A stretch of 64,000 nt of DNA, from positions 9,119,779 to 9,183,778 of the forward strand of contig NC_049981.1 of NCBI RefSeq assembly GCF_000003815.2, read 5' to 3'. The position numbers and the translations under genes are program-made. Under the pieces are notes generated by a model, which saw only the letters and a program-made list of their open reading frames with translations, ran no database searches and was not told the origin of the DNA. This DNA is from Branchiostoma floridae. Its lineage: Eukaryota; Chordata; Leptocardii; Amphioxiformes; Branchiostomatidae. This document shows positions 59,540 through 64,000 of this stretch, in pieces (position 1 is the first letter of the stretch; every line of letters starts with the position of its first letter).

Positions 59540-61080
59540 TGGTATATTAGTGTTACATGGCTAGCTGCTACATGTATTTCTCTATCTTCTGTCATTTGTC
59601 AAAACATGCAAAGTAAAACAAAAAACGCAAAGCAAAACAAAACAAAACTCAAACTATACTTAGATGAAGGTTAAATGGTGCAGAATTAACGTTACTTCAT
59701 AGGAAACCCCTGATTTGGTAAATCGCACAAGGTCTTTAGCTATCTTTAGAAACACTTCTTCGGTATGACTAGTTGTTACATGTATTTCTCTACCTTCTGT
59801 CATTTGCAAAACTTGCAAAGCAGTACAAAACTCTATATAGATAACTGTGCAAGATTACTCAATAGGAAACCCACGATTTAATGTGATAGGCGTGCTCCTG
59901 TGGTATATTAGTGTTACATGGCTAGTTGATACATGTATTTCTCTATCTTTTGTCATTTGCAAAACATGCAAAGCAAAACAAAAAACGCAAAGCAAAACAA
60001 AACTCAAATGACATAGATGAAGGTTTAAATGGTGCAGAATCAACGTTACTTCATAGGAAACCCCGGATTTGGTAAATCGCACAATGTCTTTAGCTATCTT
60101 TAGGAACACTTCATCGGTATGGCTAGTTACTATTTCTCTACCTTCTGTCATTTGCAAAACATGCAAAGCAAAACCAAACCCAACGATGATGTAGATAAGG
60201 TGCAATATCACTTCATAGGTAACCCATGACTTGGTAAATCACACAAGGTCTTTAGCTATCTTTAGGCGGACTTCTTTGGTAAACCGTGCTTCATATTATA
60301 TGGGGAGTATAGCTCTACCTTCTGTCATTTACAACACATACAAAGTAAAACCAAACTCAAAGATGATAAAGGTTTAACTGTGCAAAATCATTTCATAGGA
60401 AACCCCTGATTTGGAAAATTGCACAAGGTCTTTAGCTATCTTTAGGAACAATTCTTCGGTATGGCTAGTTGCTATTTCTCTACCTTCTGTCATTGGCAAA
60501 ACATGCAAAGCAATACAAAACTTAAAGGTGAAATAGATAACTGCAAAATTAGTCAATAGGAAATCCATGATTTCATGTGATAGGCGTGCTCCTGTGGTTT
60601 ATCAGTGTTATATGGCTAGTTGACTGGGGGAATAGATCCCTTTACTGTTGTTTGTTTGCTAGTATTTTGTAATGCTGTTTGCTTGTTAGAATTTTCTTTA
60701 TGTACCATCCTGTTACCCACACCTCTCAGATCTCATTCTGTGAATCTTAATAAATAGATAGTTGCTACATGTCTTCCTCTACCTCCTGTCATTTGCAAAG
60801 CATGCAAAAGAAAACCAAACTCAACGAAGATATAGATGAGGGGTTAACTGTGCAAAAGTACTTCATAGGAAACCCATAATTTGGTAAATCACACAAGGTC
60901 TTTAGCTATCTTAAGGCATACTTCTTGGTAAACCGTGCTACAAGTTATATAGCTAGTTACTATCTCTCATCTTCTGTCATTTGCAAAACATCCACAAAAT
61001 CCAACAAAACTCAACGATGATATACATACCGGTTTCACTGTGCAAAAATCCTTTGTAGGAACCAATAATTAGGTACGCCA
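59540..61080. repeat. Degenerate ~180-bp tandem repeats, some frame-preserving on minus
   Basis: Units contain ctaccttctgtcatttgcaa, acatgcaaagcaaaac, ttcataggaaacccctgatt and ggtctttagctatctttagg. Two unit types are interspersed. Three copies (near 59690-59820, 60050-60160 and 60390-60500) keep an open minus frame MTEGREI...TSHTEEVFLKIAKD...SGVSYE; the others are broken. Confidence 0.75.
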
Positions 61081-61246
61081 CACAATGTATTCAATTAGTA
61101 TCATTTGCTTGATTGTTTGTTTGCTTAACTGAAATTTCCGTTCGTGAAATATAAACATTTACTCGCTGTTGGGGACTTTTTGCACTGACACAAAAGCGTT
61201 GTAACTTTTGTATACTTCGAATTGATACGCTTAGAAAATCAACAAC

Positions 61247-61928
61247 NNNNNNNNNNNNNNNNNNNNNNNNNNNNNNNNNNNNNNNNNNNNNNNNNNNNNN
61301 NNNNNNNNNNNNNNNNNNNNNNNNNNNNNNNNNNNNNNNNNNNNNNNNNNNNNNNNNNNNNNNNNNNNNNNNNNNNNNNNNNNNNNNNNNNNNNNNNNNN
61401 NNNNNNNNNNNNNNNNNNNNNNNNNNNNNNNNNNNNNNNNNNNNNNNNNNNNNNNNNNNNNNNNNNNNNNNNNNNNNNNNNNNNNNNNNNNNNNNNNNNN
61501 NNNNNNNNNNNNNNNNNNNNNNNNNNNNNNNNNNNNNNNNNNNNNNNNNNNNNNNNNNNNNNNNNNNNNNNNNNNNNNNNNNNNNNNNNNNNNNNNNNNN
61601 NNNNNNNNNNNNNNNNNNNNNNNNNNNNNNNNNNNNNNNNNNNNNNNNNNNNNNNNNNNNNNNNNNNNNNNNNNNNNNNNNNNNNNNNNNNNNNNNNNNN
61701 NNNNNNNNNNNNNNNNNNNNNNNNNNNNNNNNNNNNNNNNNNNNNNNNNNNNNNNNNNNNNNNNNNNNNNNNNNNNNNNNNNNNNNNNNNNNNNNNNNNN
61801 NNNNNNNNNNNNNNNNNNNNNNNNNNNNNNNNNNNNNNNNNNNNNNNNNNNNNNNNNNNNNNNNNNNNNNNNNNNNNNNNNNNNNNNNNNNNNNNNNNNN
61901 NNNNNNNNNNNNNNNNNNNNNNNNNNNN
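61247..61928. other. Assembly gap (682 N)
   Basis: Non-round gap size, so probably estimated from paired reads. Confidence 0.95.
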
Positions 61929-61932
61929 AAGA

Positions 61933-62370
61933 GATATATAGCTAGTTCGCCTTTATCTGTGGGGTAACCTATATCCGTTGTTTTTGAAAATAAGGTTATG
62001 AAGTCGATGAGTATTCGTCGCGTGTCGAAAACACTTCAGCGGTGTCCCATCTGAGGTGCATCTTTTAGCTATCACATGTCTAGGAAATCGTGGTAACGAT
62101 ATATAGCTGGTTCACCTTTATCTGTGGGGTAACTATATCCGTTGTTTAAAAAAATAGAGTATACAGGGATATCAAGTCGACGAGTATTTATCGCGTGTCG
62201 AAAACATTTCTTTCAGCGGTGTCCCACCTGAGGAGCATCTTTTAGCACATGCTTGTGAAAACGATCTATAGTAGGTGGTTCACCTTTATCTGTGGGGTAG
62301 CCTATATCCGTTGTTTTTGAGAATATGGTACATGTATATAGGGATATCAAGTCGATGGACCGAGGTTTCA
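61933..62370. repeat. ~165-bp tandem repeat, three copies
   Basis: Units start gatatatagctagttcgcct at 61933, 62099 and 62262, each with tttatctgtggggtaac and gtgtcccacctgagg. The array probably continues into the gap on its left. Nothing recognisable from 62371 to 63091. Confidence 0.85.
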
Positions 62371-63091
62371 AACTGCAATGATTCAAAATTATTCTTTCGT
62401 TTACAGACAAAATGAAAATTTCTCCTCTATTAACATCACATAACCAACACATTACAAAAAGAAAAGAAAAAGAAGTCGAACCCAATAAGTTAGACTAGAG
62501 TAGACACGCCTTACACTGTTTTACACTATTTGTCCCTTTAAAATTTGTGTTACCTGCAATTAAACCTGACGAAAAAAATTGCAAATTTTTATATATCTTT
62601 TTCTTTATCCTGTAAAATTACAATATTTTCAAAACATTGCAGTTTAAAGTCGTCGTCCGTAGACTTGATATGATACAACGGATATAGGTCTCTCTGTGAA
62701 TAATGGTGAACTAGCGTTATATAAATACAGTTAAAAGGTACTTCTCATACACAGAGGGGCTAAAGTGGCACAATAACAGACGTATGTGGAGGGGGGATGA
62801 CTGTGAACCCGGAAACCAGCTCACTGATCGCTCCAGTGATTCCTCCATCAACACGTCTGGACCGATTCCCATTGATTTGCCTCTATTATGTCGTGATACA
62901 GCAGCCTTGCAGCCGCATCCATCCGTTTGTGGCAACTCTAGCTATCCCGGCAAACGCGCTTGATGATGAATGCTCACCCGAAACGAGCATCTGTTGTCTG
63001 CAAGAATGATAGCTATCCCGCCATTATTGTGTTCACCCTGAAATCAATGCGTATAGAAAGTAGGATTCCGTTGCAAATCGGGTCCCACAGT

Positions 63092-63191
63092 NNNNNNNNN
63101 NNNNNNNNNNNNNNNNNNNNNNNNNNNNNNNNNNNNNNNNNNNNNNNNNNNNNNNNNNNNNNNNNNNNNNNNNNNNNNNNNNNNNNNNNNN
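63092..63191. other. Assembly gap (100 N placeholder)
   Basis: Exactly 100 N. It separates the ALDH5A1 exon from the repeats to its left. Confidence 0.95.
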
Positions 63192-63409
63192 GATGTTCAA
63201 TATCATCAGAATTGTGTGTACTCTGTATAAACGTTTATGTTCATGAAATGATACTAATTCTCGTTACACTTACAGTGTACGAAAATGAGAAAATATTGTA
63301 TTTCGGTGTTTATAAACACTTTAAATGTGTCTGAGTCTTGGGGTACCAGGCGGAATTAAGGTGCTAGAACACAGATTTCCTCATCTCATCATTTCGTCAT
63401 CTCGTCATT

Positions 63410-63674
63410 TTAAACACCACCAAAACAGATATACTTGACATTCAGGTACTCGTGGATACCATATTTGGATCCCTCCACACCTATCCCAGACTCCTTCACT
63501 CCTCCAAACGGCGCCTCCACCATGGACACGAGACCCTCGTTCACGCCCACCATCCCGACCTCCATACGCTCCGCTACGCGCCAGATCTGACCGATGTTGT
63601 TGGAGAAGAAGTAACCGGCCAATCCCACTCTAGCGGAGTTTGCGATGGTGACGGCCTCTTCTTCTGTCTTGAAC
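63410..63674 (-). CDS. ALDH5A1: ALDH5A1 succinate-semialdehyde dehydrogenase, last exon
   Basis: This mitochondrial enzyme oxidises succinic semialdehyde to succinate with NAD+ in GABA breakdown. The exon opens after the acceptor gcatag (63680-63675) in phase 2 and reads [20 protein letters not shown], then [42 protein letters not shown] and ends KYICFGGV with TAA at 63410-63412. It covers the C-terminal part of the aldehyde dehydrogenase fold, including the conserved PFGG(V/M)K(E/Q)SG motif; the catalytic Cys lies in earlier exons. YICFGGV at the end is close to vertebrate ALDH5A1 (YVCYGGL), which argues against other ALDH families. Earlier exons would lie right of the window. Confidence 0.92.
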
Positions 63675-63680
63675 CTATGC

Positions 63681-64000
63681 AATACACAAATCATTAGATA
63701 CATGAAACAAACAATATTATTGGACAAAATACACTCAGCACAAAAAGTTTTAAAACTCAGATTTGATCAATTATTTCTCTGTTGTTTGTTAATTGATGCT
63801 ACATATCAATGTCAAACAGAAGGGCTGAGTATGTGAATATAGTGTCTAACATTGAAAGGGACTCAACACATCATAAGAAAAAGAATACTATAGTAAGGGG
63901 CATTAAATGTGAATTCCAATGATATATCATGTCATTGAGGATGAAAAAAAACAAGCTATGTAAGATACTATTTTGAAAAATATTCCAGAGCTTTTGCAAG
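63681..64000. other. ALDH5A1 intron sequence
   Basis: No further exon is visible before the window ends. Confidence 0.6.

Noticed and set aside
62717-63009. Opposed ORFs of about 70 codons
   Set aside because: Neither strand shows splice sites or a recognisable protein, and they overlap each other.

Overview
This window is animal genomic DNA, most likely from a lancelet (Branchiostoma). The coding sequence consists of short exons with GT-AG introns, encoding chordate-like orthologues of WRAP53 (TCAB1), the axonemal dynein heavy chain DNAH6 and the GABA-shunt enzyme ALDH5A1. Between them lies very repeat-dense DNA: short-unit tandem arrays, MITEs with clear terminal inverted repeats, SINEs and Helitron-type elements. 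The species call is an inference from this overall picture.

Layout. 1-213: 3'-terminal exon of an unrecognised + strand gene. 470-640: promoter-like block with a splice donor. 806-4018: MITE, SINE, palindrome arrays and a 172-bp satellite, ending at a sequencing gap. 4726-9749: the 3' seven exons of WRAP53 on +, with a 60-bp minisatellite and a 5S-rRNA-derived SINE in its introns. 9750-19831: no gene; TIR elements and a degenerate ~180-bp satellite. 20332-27619: fourteen in-frame exons of DNAH6 on +, covering only the middle of the motor (end of AAA1 to AAA4). 27620-47000: gene-poor repeats, including 43-bp and 37-bp minisatellites, a TTAA-flanked piggyBac-like MITE and a cluster of Helitron-like 3' ends. 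47339-47717: a possible two-exon gene fragment on -. 48910-55550: a 221-bp hairpin repeat array and then one long uninterrupted Helitron/Helentron protein on - (HUH Rep, PIF1 helicase, C-terminal endonuclease). 55651-63400: SINE, AT-rich DNA and more tandem repeats. 63410-63674: last exon of ALDH5A1 on -.

Eight runs of exactly 100 N (19832, 29809, 34019, 38445, 39482, 55551, 57893, 63092) look like placeholder joins of unknown size, so order and completeness across them are uncertain. This probably explains why DNAH6 lacks both ends and why the Helitron start is missing. Three other gaps have odd sizes (4019-4706, 40888-41144, 61247-61928).

The host genes share no pathway. The most unusual signals are in the mobile DNA: three tiny insertions (12-33 bp) made of little more than a hAT-like inverted repeat, each between 8-bp direct repeats; four Helitron-like 3' ends on the same strand as, and downstream of, a long Helitron protein; and palindrome arrays whose two arms co-vary.
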